Positions 37,591-46,858 of a stretch of 64,000 nucleotides of DNA are shown here, piece by piece. The stretch's first letter is position 1, and each line of letters begins with the position of its first letter. A program made the translations under genes and the position numbers. Under the pieces are notes generated by a model. That model was not told where the DNA came from. It did not search any database and was given only the letters and a program-made list of their open reading frames with translations. This DNA comes from Archangium lansingense (GTDB lineage Bacteria; Myxococcota; Myxococcia; Myxococcales; Myxococcaceae), in contig NZ_JAPNKA010000001.1 of assembly GCF_026626635.1 (NCBI RefSeq), forward strand, positions 5,766,001-5,830,000, in the 5' to 3' direction.

Positions 37591-38352
37591 CTATGCGGCG
37601 AGGAAGCCGCCGTCGACGGCCAGCGGCGTGCCGGTGACGTAGCCCGCACCATCGGAGCACAGCCAGAGCACGGAGCTGGCAACCTCCTCTTCCGTGGCCA
37701 TCCGCTCCATCGGGTGCTCGGAGACGAGCCCCCGGACGATGTCGGGCATGAACGCCTCCGCCTTGCGCATGCTGGGAGTTCCGGTCACGCCGGCGCAGAG
37801 GGCATTCACGCGGATGCCGCGCGTCGCGTACTCGAGCGCCACGGACCGCGTCATTCCGACCACCGCGTGCTTCGAGGCAACGTAGGCGTGATTCGCCGCC
37901 CGTCCGGCGAGGCCGAAGATGGAGCTGATGTTGACGATGGCGCCTCCGTCCGTGGCGAGCATCGCCGGGATTTCATGGCGCATGGCCAGCCAGACGCCCC
38001 GGGCGTTGACGGCCATGACGTCGTCCCAGACGTCCTGGTTCGTGTTCTCCAGCGGGGCCATGTCACCGGCGCCCGCACTGTTGACCGCGAAGTCGAGCCG
38101 GCCGAAGTGCTTCACGGTGCCTTCCACGGCTCTCGCCACGGAGGCTTCGTCGCGCACGTCGGTGGAGAAGAAGACGACGCGGGCGCCTTCCGCTTCCAGG
38201 GTCGCGCGGGCTTCGCGTCCCGCCTCTTCGCCCCGGGCGGCGAGCGCGACATGGGCGCCTGCCCGGGCGAAGGCTCTCGCCGTGGCGAGGCCGATTCCCG
38301 AGGTGCCTCCGATGATGAATGCGACGCGTCCGGTGAAGTCATAGCGAATCAT
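37591..38352 (-). CDS. Short-chain dehydrogenase/reductase
   Basis: A 253-residue NAD(P)-dependent oxidoreductase of the classical SDR type. It has GGTSGIG (cofactor), the NSAG motif, the catalytic Ser in IVNISSIFG and YVASKHA (Tyr, Lys), and a VDGG end. The ATG at 38352 overlaps the stop of the TetR gene by 4 bases, so the regulator and the enzyme form one transcript. The frame continues upstream through the TetR gene but that part is not a protein. The substrate, possibly a ketone or quinone, is unknown. Confidence 0.92.
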   Translation of the reverse strand: MIRYDFTGRVAFIIGGTSGIGLATARAFARAGAHVALAARGEEAGREARATLEAEGARVVFFSTDVRDEASVARAVEGTVKHFGRLDFAVNSAGAGDMAPLENTNQDVWDDVMAVNARGVWLAMRHEIPAMLATDGGAIVNISSIFGLAGRAANHAYVASKHAVVGMTRSVALEYATRGIRVNALCAGVTGTPSMRKAEAFMPDIVRGLVSEHPMERMATEEEVASSVLWLCSDGAGYVTGTPLAVDGGFLAA

Positions 38353-39017
38353 CGTGATTTCCTTTCCGAGCCCAGTCCGTTGCGGATGAAGAGGATGGCC
38401 TGACGGGCGAGGGCCCGCCGGCGCTTGAGGTTCAGTCGTTTGCGGAGAGCGTCCGAGGCGAGGACCTCGTGGAGCTCGGCGCCGAGCTCCTGGAGGATGA
38501 CGTCCGTCAGGCCGGGACCAATGACGGTGGCGACAAAGCGGGTGGCGATGTCCAGGTCCGGGGCTTCGAGGGCACCGGCGCGGGTGCCTTCCTCCAGAAC
38601 GGCGCGCAGCTCCACGATGCCGGCCTCGCAGATGGCCTTGTAGAGGCCGCGGACCTCCACCACCGCGGTCGGAGCGGCGGCGGCCGCGGAGAGCCGGGCG
38701 AGGCGAGGGTGCTCGACGAGGAATGCCATGCCGCGCTCGATGAACGTCTCGAGGCGATCCCAGAAGTCGCCCTCCGGGGGCGCGGCGCCAATGAACTCGC
38801 GCTTGCGGCGCGGGGCTTCCTCGGTGAGGAGCCAGCGGTACAGGTCCAGCTTGTCCTCGAAGTACTGGTAGACGCTGCCCTTCGGGATGCTCGCGCGGCG
38901 CGCGATCTGCGAGAGCGAGGCCTCGGTGTAGCTCCGGTCGGAGAACTCGACGATGGCCTCGTTCACGAGGCGGTCCCTGCGCTCGTCGGGGAGTCGGAAG
39001 AAGGTGCTCGTTGGCAT
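38349..39017 (-). CDS. TetR/AcrR family regulator of the SDR gene
   Basis: A 222-residue regulator. The helix-turn-helix reads LVNEAIVEFSDRSYTEASLS, QIARRASIPKGSVYQYFEDK, with a C-terminal ligand domain (FVATVIGPGLTDVILQELG). It is directly upstream of, and overlaps, the SDR gene. Two palindromes that touch its start codon suggest autoregulation of the operon. Confidence 0.9.
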   Translation of the reverse strand: MPTSTFFRLPDERRDRLVNEAIVEFSDRSYTEASLSQIARRASIPKGSVYQYFEDKLDLYRWLLTEEAPRRKREFIGAAPPEGDFWDRLETFIERGMAFLVEHPRLARLSAAAAAPTAVVEVRGLYKAICEAGIVELRAVLEEGTRAGALEAPDLDIATRFVATVIGPGLTDVILQELGAELHEVLASDALRKRLNLKRRRALARQAILFIRNGLGSERKSR

Positions 39018-39018
39018 G

Positions 39019-39047
39019 TGACCGGTCAGTCATATGACCGATCGGTC
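39019..39047. promoter_or_regulatory. Tandem palindromic operator upstream of tetR-SDR
   Basis: TGACCGGTCA (39019-39028) and GACCGATCGGTC (39036-39047) are two perfect palindromes sharing GACCG/CGGTC, which is typical of TetR sites. They lie immediately before the tetR ATG at 39017. Confidence 0.68.
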
Positions 39048-39107
39048 GCATTGGCAAGAGTCGTAAGTCCTTTGCATTGAAACAGGGCACTCAGTAGCGT
39101 CTTGCGG

Positions 39108-40943
39108 ATGCACTGGCATCTGCACTCGAAGAGCGCGGCCATGCTGTCCGTGATGCTCGCGATCTCTGGACTCGTAGGGATCGACGCACACGCCCAGCAA
39201 TGCAGTCCTGAAAACCCTCCGGTGGTGGAGCCTCCGAATGACCGGATGAGCGACACGCGGTTGTTGAGACGCGTCGTGCTCGGGCTCACCGGGACCACAC
39301 CGACCCTCGAGCAGTACGAAGCGATGGCGGCTGCGGCCACGCCTGAAGCGCGAGAAACGCTCCTGCGGTCGGCGCTCGATGAGGCGCTCGCCTCGCCGAA
39401 GTTCTACGAGCGGATGCTTCGCTTCGGGCACGAGTGGATCGCGGTGGGCGCGTACACCACCGGCGCTGCCGGCGACGCGTACCAGGGTGACATGTCAGGC
39501 CACCTCTTCAAGTGCGCGGCCAACAGCCTGCACCCGGGCGCGTACTACCACGTGAACGAGTTCGGGTCGAAGGACCCGGCCAAACAGTGCAGTGATCAAG
39601 ATGCAGCCGGCAATCCCGCCGTGCCCGAGGTGAACTCGGTCGAGCCCTGGTGGGCGCCGGGGACGACGGTCCAGGTGCTCGGCAAGGCCGGCTCCAACGT
39701 CACCCAGGTCCCCGACTCCAAGGGGCAGATGCTCGACTGCGGCATCGCGAGCGGTGGCTACTACGATCCCATGCTGCCCGCCGGGTGCGGTTGCGGACCG
39801 AACCTGGTGTGGTGCTCACCCCTCGTCGGTCTGAATAACAAGAGCAACCACGACCTCGGCGTTCAACGACGCCATCCGTACGAGGAACCCGCGCGCCTGT
39901 TCGCGCACCTCGCGTGGCATGACCGGCCGCTCTCGGATCTCGTCATCGGCAACTACTCGGTCGGAACCAACTGGCTGCGCGCGCTGTACGTGCGCTTCGG
40001 CCGGCAGATGGGCAGCAACGCGGTGGATGCGAATACGACGTGGTGGCGCCCAGACGCGGACACCGCCCCCCGCGACCCGCTGCACCCGGCGCCGAATGAT
40101 CCGCAGGCATGGCGCGAGTTCGTGGTCGAAGACTTGGAGCCCTACCACCTCGCGCTCACCGGCAACCGGGCTCCCTCCGGCAGTCTGGATCGCACGTACA
40201 ACTTCGATCCCCGCACCACGATCGAGGTGCCGAAGGGTCTTCCCACCGCCGGGGTGCTCACCATGATCGGCGCGATGTCCTCGTTCCCGCGCGAGCGCGT
40301 CCGAGCTGCGCGCTTCCTCGAGATCTTCGCCTGTCAGAGCTTCTCGCCTCCTCCCGCGGACGTGCACTTCCCTCCGTACGACACCGATCCCGCCACGGGT
40401 GGAACGTGCCTGCACTGCCACAAGACGCTCGATCCCGCGGCGATCTCGTTCAAGCGGTGGGATTTCAGTCCGTTCCCGAGCTACTACGTCCCGTGGCCCT
40501 TCATGCCGGGCGTGGGCCGTAACCGCATCACGAAGGACTGGCTGTCCGGGCAGTATCCGCACAACGGCTCATCGCCGGGCTATCGGTGGAGGAACGCGTT
40601 CCTTCCCAACACCGTGTTGACACCGGTCACCCCCGAGCAGCTCACGGCCAATCCGGAAGCGGTGCTGCTCGACACGATGCCCGATACGTACACGCTGCTC
40701 GGTCAGCACGGCGACGGCACGATGGGTCCGCTCGGGTTCGGGAAGATCCTCGTCCGCTCCGGCGAGTTCGATCGCTGCGCCGCGCGCAAGCTCTACGCGA
40801 TGTTCATCGGCCGTGAGTTGAACCCGGCCTCCGAGAAGCACTTCATCGACAAGCTCGCGAAGGAGTTCGTCGCACGCGACCGCAAGCTCCGTTCCTTCAT
40901 CCGTTATCTCTTCGAACAGCCCGAACTGCGGAGGGGCCTGTGA
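39108..40943 (+). CDS. Exported CxxCH-containing protein (DUF1549/1588-like)
   Basis: A 611-residue exported protein with a signal peptide (AAMLSVMLAISGLVGIDAHA). Near residue 435 is CLHCHK, a CxxCH that may bind c-type haem. FVVEDLEPYHLALTG, LTMIGAMSSFPRERVRAARF and KLYAMFIGRELNP resemble the secreted DUF15xx proteins that pair with DUF1501/1552 partners in planctomycetes and myxobacteria. The start is the ATG at 39108. The stop overlaps the next start by 1 base. Function of the family is not established. Confidence 0.72.
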   Translation: MHWHLHSKSAAMLSVMLAISGLVGIDAHAQQCSPENPPVVEPPNDRMSDTRLLRRVVLGLTGTTPTLEQYEAMAAAATPEARETLLRSALDEALASPKFYERMLRFGHEWIAVGAYTTGAAGDAYQGDMSGHLFKCAANSLHPGAYYHVNEFGSKDPAKQCSDQDAAGNPAVPEVNSVEPWWAPGTTVQVLGKAGSNVTQVPDSKGQMLDCGIASGGYYDPMLPAGCGCGPNLVWCSPLVGLNNKSNHDLGVQRRHPYEEPARLFAHLAWHDRPLSDLVIGNYSVGTNWLRALYVRFGRQMGSNAVDANTTWWRPDADTAPRDPLHPAPNDPQAWREFVVEDLEPYHLALTGNRAPSGSLDRTYNFDPRTTIEVPKGLPTAGVLTMIGAMSSFPRERVRAARFLEIFACQSFSPPPADVHFPPYDTDPATGGTCLHCHKTLDPAAISFKRWDFSPFPSYYVPWPFMPGVGRNRITKDWLSGQYPHNGSSPGYRWRNAFLPNTVLTPVTPEQLTANPEAVLLDTMPDTYTLLGQHGDGTMGPLGFGKILVRSGEFDRCAARKLYAMFIGRELNPASEKHFIDKLAKEFVARDRKLRSFIRYLFEQPELRRGL

Positions 40944-41947
40944 TGAGCACGCTGCGTTCGATACTGAGAGCCGCTGCGCTGGCCGCACTCGCGCTCACCG
41001 TTGCCGCCTGTCCCAAGAATGACGATTGCGCACCTACGGGTAGGAACGATGAGATCCGGCTCGGGCTCGCACCCGCCTGCGAGGGCTGCCACATCACCGG
41101 CAACAAGCCGTTCTTCGCCTCGCTCACCGCGTTCGAGAACGGGCTCGTGTACGACGAGCGGTACGTAAAGCCCGGGGATCCCGAGAACAGCATGCTGATA
41201 CAGATGCTCGAGGGAAACGCCCCGGGAAGCTACCCCCAGATGCCGCCGGGTCAGCCCTACGGCGAGCTCATCGCCAACGGCCACGTCACGCTGACCATCG
41301 AGCAGGTGAAGGCCTGGATTCGCGATCTGCCTCCTCCACCCGCGCGGCTGGAGACCTCGGATCCGGAAGAGTTCAACGTCCGCCGGCTCACCGCCGAGGA
41401 GATGGTCGTGACCTTGATGGATCAGCTCGGACTCACGCTCGAGGACTTCGTCAGCACGAGCGATCCCAATTGGCGCAACAAGGCGTACGTGGTGAATGGC
41501 GGCAAGCTCTTTGTGTGGCCCGGTGATTGGGCGCCCGGCATCTCGGGCGAGTACGTCTCCGACTCGCGCAGCGTCGAGCGGTTCGATGCGCTCGGTGGTG
41601 GCAACTCGCTCCTGTACCGCAAGCGGGACGTGGGCTTCGGTCCCTCCGCCGGGCAGACGTTGGTTCAGATGTCGCAGGCCTGGTGTGTGCGCGCAGTGGA
41701 CAAGAAGAGCAACACGGCGGTGTTGCGCTACGTGACGCTCGCCGACACCTCCTCGAAAAACCCGGACGCGGTGCAGAAGAACCTGCGCGCGCTCTACCTG
41801 CGCATGCTCGGACAGCCGCCTTCGGACGCGGAAGCGAAGGAGTTGTACGAACAGGTCTATATGCCGCTCGAAGCGCAGAGCACGCGCCTTGCCTGGATCG
41901 GCGTCTGTGCGACGCTCATCCGTCACCCGCTGTGGATCACCTACTGA
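40943..41947 (+). CDS. Lipoprotein with CxxCH motif (partner of the DUF1501-type gene)
   Basis: A 334-residue exported protein (LRAAALAALALTVAACPKND, lipobox VAAC). CEGCH near residue 50 is a cytochrome-type haem motif; the region PGDPENSMLIQMLEG then MPPGQP resembles the planctomycete-type cytochrome C domain, which often has these residues around the axial ligand. The C-terminal half, with NLRALYLRMLGQPPSDAEAK, resembles DUF1549. It is translationally coupled to its neighbours. A redox role is inferred from the haem motif only. Confidence 0.72.
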   Translation: MSTLRSILRAAALAALALTVAACPKNDDCAPTGRNDEIRLGLAPACEGCHITGNKPFFASLTAFENGLVYDERYVKPGDPENSMLIQMLEGNAPGSYPQMPPGQPYGELIANGHVTLTIEQVKAWIRDLPPPPARLETSDPEEFNVRRLTAEEMVVTLMDQLGLTLEDFVSTSDPNWRNKAYVVNGGKLFVWPGDWAPGISGEYVSDSRSVERFDALGGGNSLLYRKRDVGFGPSAGQTLVQMSQAWCVRAVDKKSNTAVLRYVTLADTSSKNPDAVQKNLRALYLRMLGQPPSDAEAKELYEQVYMPLEAQSTRLAWIGVCATLIRHPLWITY

Positions 41948-41959
41948 GCCGAGGACACC

Positions 41960-43540
41960 ATGACGACCACTTCTCGTCGCACGCTGCTCAAGTGGGCTCT
42001 CGGAGCGGGGCAGTTCGCGCTCCTCGAACGCGCGGGGCTTCTCGGCTCGCGCGCCGCGCACGCCACGGACATCGATGTCCCCTCACGGCTCGTGGTGCTC
42101 TACATCCCGGGCGGCTACCGGCCGGCGTACTACTTCACCCCGATGGACGACGCGGACATTCCGCTCAGTGTGCCTGCGCCCTCCACCTACAGCGGCGAGC
42201 CCGTCTTCTTCGACGCGAGCAAGGTGGTGAACCTCGCGCCCGCGAACGGACCCTACAAGCCGCTCCGCACCTGGCAGTCGTGGAACCCCCTCAACCCCGC
42301 CGAGCGCGGCAGCTTCAGCCCGCTCATGTACGGCTACTCGCACTTCGCACTGCACGAGCAGATGAGCGTGCTGCACGGCATCGACCAGGGCACCAACGAC
42401 CACGCGAGTGCGTTCATCGCCTCGATGTGCGGTGTCGCCGGTGCGGACTTCCGGGCGCCCGCTGTTCATTCGGTGATCGCGAATCACCTGTTCGAGAAGT
42501 ACCGCGAGAGCAGACCGCTGCCGTTCGTGGTTGTCGCCGGTGAACGCGGTACGCCGCTCGGGATGGGGCTTCCTTCACACGCTTCGCCCGTGCGCGTTCC
42601 GTCGATCGAAGCGCTCAAGCCGCAGCTCTCCGCGAAGCCCTCGGACAATCCATGGTGGACGGGGCTCGATGCTCGCGCCGAGGGGCCCGAACTGGACGGG
42701 AGCGGTCAACCCACCGGTGGCACACTGAAGACGACCACGGTGGAGCGCTTCTCGCTCTCGCGCGCTCAGCAGAGGATGGGCCGCTCGACGGCGAAGGTGG
42801 ACAGCTACCTCGAGGGCCTGCATGGCTCGCTGTCGTCGGTCTCGCGTGTACTCGCAACGGATGTCGTGTCCGTGCTGCAGGGCACCAAGGGCATCGACAC
42901 GCTGACGGCGAACCGTCCAGGGTACCTGTCGAGCTATCTCTCGAACCAGTCGTTCACGTACACGTTCGGCCTCGCGAACTTCCACCTCACCGGGCTCGAC
43001 CCTCGGATGGATCTCGCGCTGCGCCTGCTCAAGTCGGACCTCTGCACCTCCGTGCACGTCTCTCTGCAGCTCGACTTCGACACGCACAACGGCTTCGGTC
43101 ACAGCTTCAGCTGCGCGCACGGCCGCGGACTGATGGACTGCGTCGCACGCTTCATGGGCGAGCTCAAGGTCACGCCTGCTCCCGGCAAGCCGGGCAAGAC
43201 GCTGCTCGATGACACGCTCGTGCTGGTGATGAGCGAGTTCGGGCGCAGCTGGGCCTCGCGCAGAAGTGATAACACCTACACCCTGCCGGATGACCACCAC
43301 CCGTACACCTCGGTCTGCTTCGCGGGTGGAAACGTGGCGGCGAATCGGCAGGTGGGCTCGTACACCCCGCGTGGGCTCGGCGTTCCGGTGGACATCATCG
43401 AGGAGAACGGCCAGCCCTCGAAGCGCGTGCCGAGGGCCGCGGACGCCGTGACCACCGCGCTGCGGATCATGGGCATGGGCACGCACGACTTCTTCATCCC
43501 CGGTGGCTACGGAGAGGTCGTGGGGCTCCGGAAGGCGTAG
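41960..43540 (+). CDS. Tat-exported DUF1501/1552-type protein
   Basis: A 526-residue protein with an N-terminal Tat signal (SRRTLLKWALGAG). The body shows LVVLYIPGGYRPAYYFTPM, LHGIDQGTNDHASAFIASMC, DTHNGFGHSFSC and VLVMSEFGRSWASR; SEFGR and the histidines match sulfatase/phosphatase-fold DUF1501 proteins. It lies 12 bases after the CxxCH lipoprotein gene and completes a three-gene operon. The set is common in myxobacteria and planctomycetes; its function is unknown. Confidence 0.82.
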   Translation: MTTTSRRTLLKWALGAGQFALLERAGLLGSRAAHATDIDVPSRLVVLYIPGGYRPAYYFTPMDDADIPLSVPAPSTYSGEPVFFDASKVVNLAPANGPYKPLRTWQSWNPLNPAERGSFSPLMYGYSHFALHEQMSVLHGIDQGTNDHASAFIASMCGVAGADFRAPAVHSVIANHLFEKYRESRPLPFVVVAGERGTPLGMGLPSHASPVRVPSIEALKPQLSAKPSDNPWWTGLDARAEGPELDGSGQPTGGTLKTTTVERFSLSRAQQRMGRSTAKVDSYLEGLHGSLSSVSRVLATDVVSVLQGTKGIDTLTANRPGYLSSYLSNQSFTYTFGLANFHLTGLDPRMDLALRLLKSDLCTSVHVSLQLDFDTHNGFGHSFSCAHGRGLMDCVARFMGELKVTPAPGKPGKTLLDDTLVLVMSEFGRSWASRRSDNTYTLPDDHHPYTSVCFAGGNVAANRQVGSYTPRGLGVPVDIIEENGQPSKRVPRAADAVTTALRIMGMGTHDFFIPGGYGEVVGLRKA

Positions 43541-43591
43541 AGGAGGTTTCTTCTGCGCAAGACCCTTGATTGCTGAGGCAGGTCGCGCAAT

Positions 43592-43669
43592 TTGGCGGAG
43601 CTTGTTCCCGAAGAGGGGACTACGCTCCGCCGGTTGATAGAGAAGGCGCTGCACACCAGGACACGCACC
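43592..43669 (+). pseudogene. Possible 3' remnant of an AHH toxin gene
   Basis: In frame with the Imm11 gene, the bases just before its ATG read LAELVPEEGTTLRRLIEKA. This resembles the C-terminal tail of the toxin at 19775-21184 (LAKEIATPGTELNQLVTRG): L-A, G-T, L and L line up, plus I/V and K/R. A stop lies at 43574-43576. The match is short and could be chance. Confidence 0.35.
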
Positions 43670-44917
43670 ATGCCCAAGCGGTTTTTCGAACTGACGGCCA
43701 ATGTCGACCTCCCAGGATGCTGGGAGTTGGGCTCTCTCCTCGACAGCCAACGCCAGCGGCTGGAGGACCCCTGGCGCTTCACAGCAGGCCGGTCAGCGTC
43801 CGCCACCCAGGGTCGAATCACCATCCCGGTCGAGCGCAGCGGTAACCCGTTGGACTTCTCTCGCGCGGCTTTCGGTACGCCCGTCGTTCACTCCCGGGTC
43901 GCCGCGATCTTCACCGAGCTGGCCCCGCAGGATGTCCAGCTCGTGCCCGTGGACGTCGAAGGCCAGCGAGAGGAGTACTTCATCCTCAACGCGACCCGCC
44001 TGGTGAAGTGCATCGACGATCAGGCTTCCGAGGAAGTGAGCTTCTGGCGGCCCGAGGATGGGCTCCCGGAGAAGGTCGGCACGTATTTCTCCGTCTCCGG
44101 CATGCGCATTGACACGTCCAGGGTTGGAGACGCGCAGGTGTTTCGCACCTGGGGATGGGATGCGCTCATTGTCTCCGAGGACATCAAGTCGGCACTGGAG
44201 CGTCTGGGCGCCACGGGCATGATGTTCAAGGAGGTCACCGAACCGAGCCCCGCCTCCCAGGAGGCGCGAGAGCTGAACCGTACGTTGGTTGAGCAGCGCC
44301 AGCAGATGGACGCGTTTCGCGACGTCGCCTGGAGCACATTGGGGACGCTGGACGAAGACATCATCATCCCGATTGCCGTGGGTGGCTCCTGGCCAGCCCT
44401 GCGGCAGCGCTGGCGCGTCATCCGTCGCGAGGCCGGGCGCACCATGCTTGTCACGCACGGGCTTTCGGATTCATTCATCGAGCGCCTGGAGCCCTCTCTG
44501 GGTTTCGGCTTGGAGCTCGCCCTCGAGGTGGATGAGAGCGTGACGGATGTGTCGAAGAGCTGGCCCTTGCCGCTGCTGGAGCGCGTGGCTCATGAAGTCG
44601 CTGAGCATGAGCACGTGAGAGAAGGGGCGAAGGCGGGCCTCCTCTCCCTGGAGGTGTCAGGGAAGGGCCTGCCCGAGTCGCTCGTCACCGGGGAGGGCAG
44701 GGTGGGCGTACTGCTGGGCATGGAGTCGCGCTCGCTGCCGAAGCAGTTCTCCGTACCGCACGGCGAGGTACGGCTCGTTACCGTCAAGGCGCTGCTTCCC
44801 TCGGAGCTGGCGTACGTGAAGGCTCACGGCGCGGAGGGAGGGGCCGAGCTGGCTCGGCGCTTCACGGAGAGTGGCGAGGAGCACCTGTCCCGAGCCTCTC
44901 GGCCTCCGGTGGTGTAG
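43670..44917 (+). CDS. Imm11 immunity protein fused to a SUFU-like domain (orphan)
   Basis: A 415-residue cytoplasmic protein. Residues 1-190 are a clear homologue of the Imm11 protein at 21194: KRFFELTANVDLPGCWEL, DPWRF, IFTELAPQDVQLVPVDVEGQ, NATRLVKCIDDQAS, GMRIDTSRVGDAQVFR. Residues about 215-400 (GLSDSFIERLEPSLGFGLEL, WPLPLLERVAHEVAEHEHV, VPHGEVRLVTVKALLPSELA) resemble suppressor-of-fused domains, which form another immunity superfamily. No intact toxin is adjacent. The ATG 43670 is chosen. It is probably a double-specificity orphan immunity protein; the second domain call is tentative. Confidence 0.78.
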   Translation: MPKRFFELTANVDLPGCWELGSLLDSQRQRLEDPWRFTAGRSASATQGRITIPVERSGNPLDFSRAAFGTPVVHSRVAAIFTELAPQDVQLVPVDVEGQREEYFILNATRLVKCIDDQASEEVSFWRPEDGLPEKVGTYFSVSGMRIDTSRVGDAQVFRTWGWDALIVSEDIKSALERLGATGMMFKEVTEPSPASQEARELNRTLVEQRQQMDAFRDVAWSTLGTLDEDIIIPIAVGGSWPALRQRWRVIRREAGRTMLVTHGLSDSFIERLEPSLGFGLELALEVDESVTDVSKSWPLPLLERVAHEVAEHEHVREGAKAGLLSLEVSGKGLPESLVTGEGRVGVLLGMESRSLPKQFSVPHGEVRLVTVKALLPSELAYVKAHGAEGGAELARRFTESGEEHLSRASRPPVV

Positions 44918-44942
44918 CGACAACCCCTCGTTGTCACGCCAT

Positions 44943-46778
44943 TCAGTGCACGGAAGCGGTAGGCGCCTCGGCCTGAGGCTCCACCGGAAGGAGGAGCCTC
45001 GAGGCCCCCTCCGTTCCTCCGAGCTCAATCGTCTGCGCGGCCACCACGGGCGTCGTCTCCTCGTACCAGGGGCGTGCGGTGTTCAGGTGCGCCGACAGCA
45101 TGGGGTAGTTCGACGAGGACACCCAGAGCCCAAGCCGGTGTCCCTTCGTCAGCACCCAGGCGGTGGGACGGAAGTCGATCTCCACCTCGCGCTCGCTGCC
45201 GGGTGCGTACGGAATGGGCGCTGGCGTGTCCTCCAAGGGTAGCCGCAGGGTCGCAGCTCCGTCGGTGACATGCAGCGCGCGCCCCTTCTCGTCCACGTCG
45301 ACGAGCTTGGCGACGAAGGCGGTGTCCTCCGCGCTCGATCGCACGCGAAGACGCAGCCGCGCACGGCCGGCGATTCGCATTTCGGACTCCGCCGGTGTTC
45401 CAACGAAGCGCAGCACGTCCTGTCGCGCACAGGGCCACGTCTGAACCACCGGGCCTGGCGGGGTTCCCTGGCGACCCAATATGGCGAAGGCCAGCCCGCG
45501 GCCCCCGCCCTCGCTCCTCCAGGGCTCAGCGGGGTCATAGCGGTAGGACAGCGAGACGGGCATGACCGGTGACTGGCCGCTCAAAGAAGATGAAGCACAC
45601 GCCCCAGGCGCCCCCTCGGCCGGTGCTGTGTCCAGGAAGAGCACCTGCTCCCGGGTCGCGGGAGGCCATGCGGGCAGGACTCGGGCACCGTTATCTCCAT
45701 GACCGGCGACGACCACGCGGCCCGCCTCATACGGCAGGGGTACGCCTTGGAGCGCATGGCGCAGCCACGGGATGAGGAACGCCCACTGGTTCATGTCGTC
45801 CTTGATGCCGGGGTTTTTCAATGCCCCGCTCTGCATGCCCAGATGGTTCCATGGCCCCAGCACCAGCATGCTCCGCTCGCGCGAGGCGAGTGACTCCCAG
45901 GTATGGAGAGTCGCCGGCAGGAAGGGATCATCGAAGCCACCGATGAGGATCATCGGAGGAACCCCGAGCCGTTCCGGCAGCCGCCGCAAGGCCACGGTCT
46001 CCGGCCGCTGCCACAGCCCGCCACCGGGCTCCAACGCCTTCAACCACTCCCGGTAGAAGGGAAGCGGCGCGCCGAAGGCGGCGACATCCGCCTCGTAGTG
46101 CGGGCGGTGCTCGAGCATCTTCCGGTAGGCCTCCCCCGGAGCTCTGTTCCCGCGACGGGATGGCATGAAGGCCGCCCAGGCTGTCAGCAACTCATGCGGA
46201 AACAGCCCCCGCTCGGAGACCACCTCCTGGAGGTTCGTGCCGAAGACGGAAACGGCCACCGTCTTCACTTCGACCGGCAGCTCGCCCGCCACGGCGGCGA
46301 GCGCCGTGCCTCCGAGGTACGACACACCATAGAGCGCGATGTTGCCGTCGACGAAGGGCTGCCGCGCGAGCCACCGCAGGGTGTCCTCGCCATCGGCGAC
46401 CTCGTTCACCAGGGGCCACCACTCGCCGCCACTGGCCATCCGTCCTCGCACGTCCTGCAGCACGCAGCCCAGGCCGTAGCGGACGAACAGGTCACAACTC
46501 AGCTCGATGAAGGGCCCCAGATCGTAGGGGTTGCGGATGAGCACCACGGGAGCGCGCTCCACGCCCTCCGGCAGGAGGATTCGCGTGGACAGCTCCACAC
46601 CATCCCGCATGCGCACTGCCTCTGTTCGCCAGGTGCCCGGCCGATGGGTGAAGTCCGGGAGCGAGTTGGAACTCCGCCGGTCTTCCTGGATGGCGTTGCG
46701 CACCAGGCCACAGCCCACCGTGCAGCACCCCAGGAGAATGACGAACAGCTGGCCCCAGAATGAGCGAACACTCAACAT
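44943..46778 (-). CDS. CocE/NonD-type X-Pro dipeptidyl-peptidase-like hydrolase, lipoprotein
   Basis: A 611-residue exported hydrolase (LFVILLGCCTVGCGL, lipobox TVGC). The alpha/beta-hydrolase part holds RMRDGVELSTRILLPEG, LQDVRGRMASGG, the nucleophile motif YGVSYLGG, acid GGFDDP and His in LGPWNHLG. The C-terminal jelly roll (RPTAWVLTKGHRLGLWVSSS) is typical of CocE and X-prolyl peptidases. The upstream Rieske gene is 80 bases away on the same strand, so it may be the last gene of the homogentisate operon, but its role there is unclear. Confidence 0.88.
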   Translation of the reverse strand: MLSVRSFWGQLFVILLGCCTVGCGLVRNAIQEDRRSSNSLPDFTHRPGTWRTEAVRMRDGVELSTRILLPEGVERAPVVLIRNPYDLGPFIELSCDLFVRYGLGCVLQDVRGRMASGGEWWPLVNEVADGEDTLRWLARQPFVDGNIALYGVSYLGGTALAAVAGELPVEVKTVAVSVFGTNLQEVVSERGLFPHELLTAWAAFMPSRRGNRAPGEAYRKMLEHRPHYEADVAAFGAPLPFYREWLKALEPGGGLWQRPETVALRRLPERLGVPPMILIGGFDDPFLPATLHTWESLASRERSMLVLGPWNHLGMQSGALKNPGIKDDMNQWAFLIPWLRHALQGVPLPYEAGRVVVAGHGDNGARVLPAWPPATREQVLFLDTAPAEGAPGACASSSLSGQSPVMPVSLSYRYDPAEPWRSEGGGRGLAFAILGRQGTPPGPVVQTWPCARQDVLRFVGTPAESEMRIAGRARLRLRVRSSAEDTAFVAKLVDVDEKGRALHVTDGAATLRLPLEDTPAPIPYAPGSEREVEIDFRPTAWVLTKGHRLGLWVSSSNYPMLSAHLNTARPWYEETTPVVAAQTIELGGTEGASRLLLPVEPQAEAPTASVH

Positions 46779-46858
46779 CCGCTGAGGATATCCACAAACC
46801 TCATGGAGCGGCGTTCTCCGGCTGCCATGGTGGCGCCGACACGCCGGCCTGCTCGTCC

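Noticed and set aside
37591..39090. A 499-residue fusion reading through the TetR gene into the SDR
   Set aside because: Only the last 253 residues look like protein. The rest is the TetR gene in another frame.
39108..43540. The CxxCH/DUF1501-type operon as a new system
   Set aside because: Gene sets of this type recur in planctomycetes and myxobacteria; the function is unknown but the arrangement is not new.
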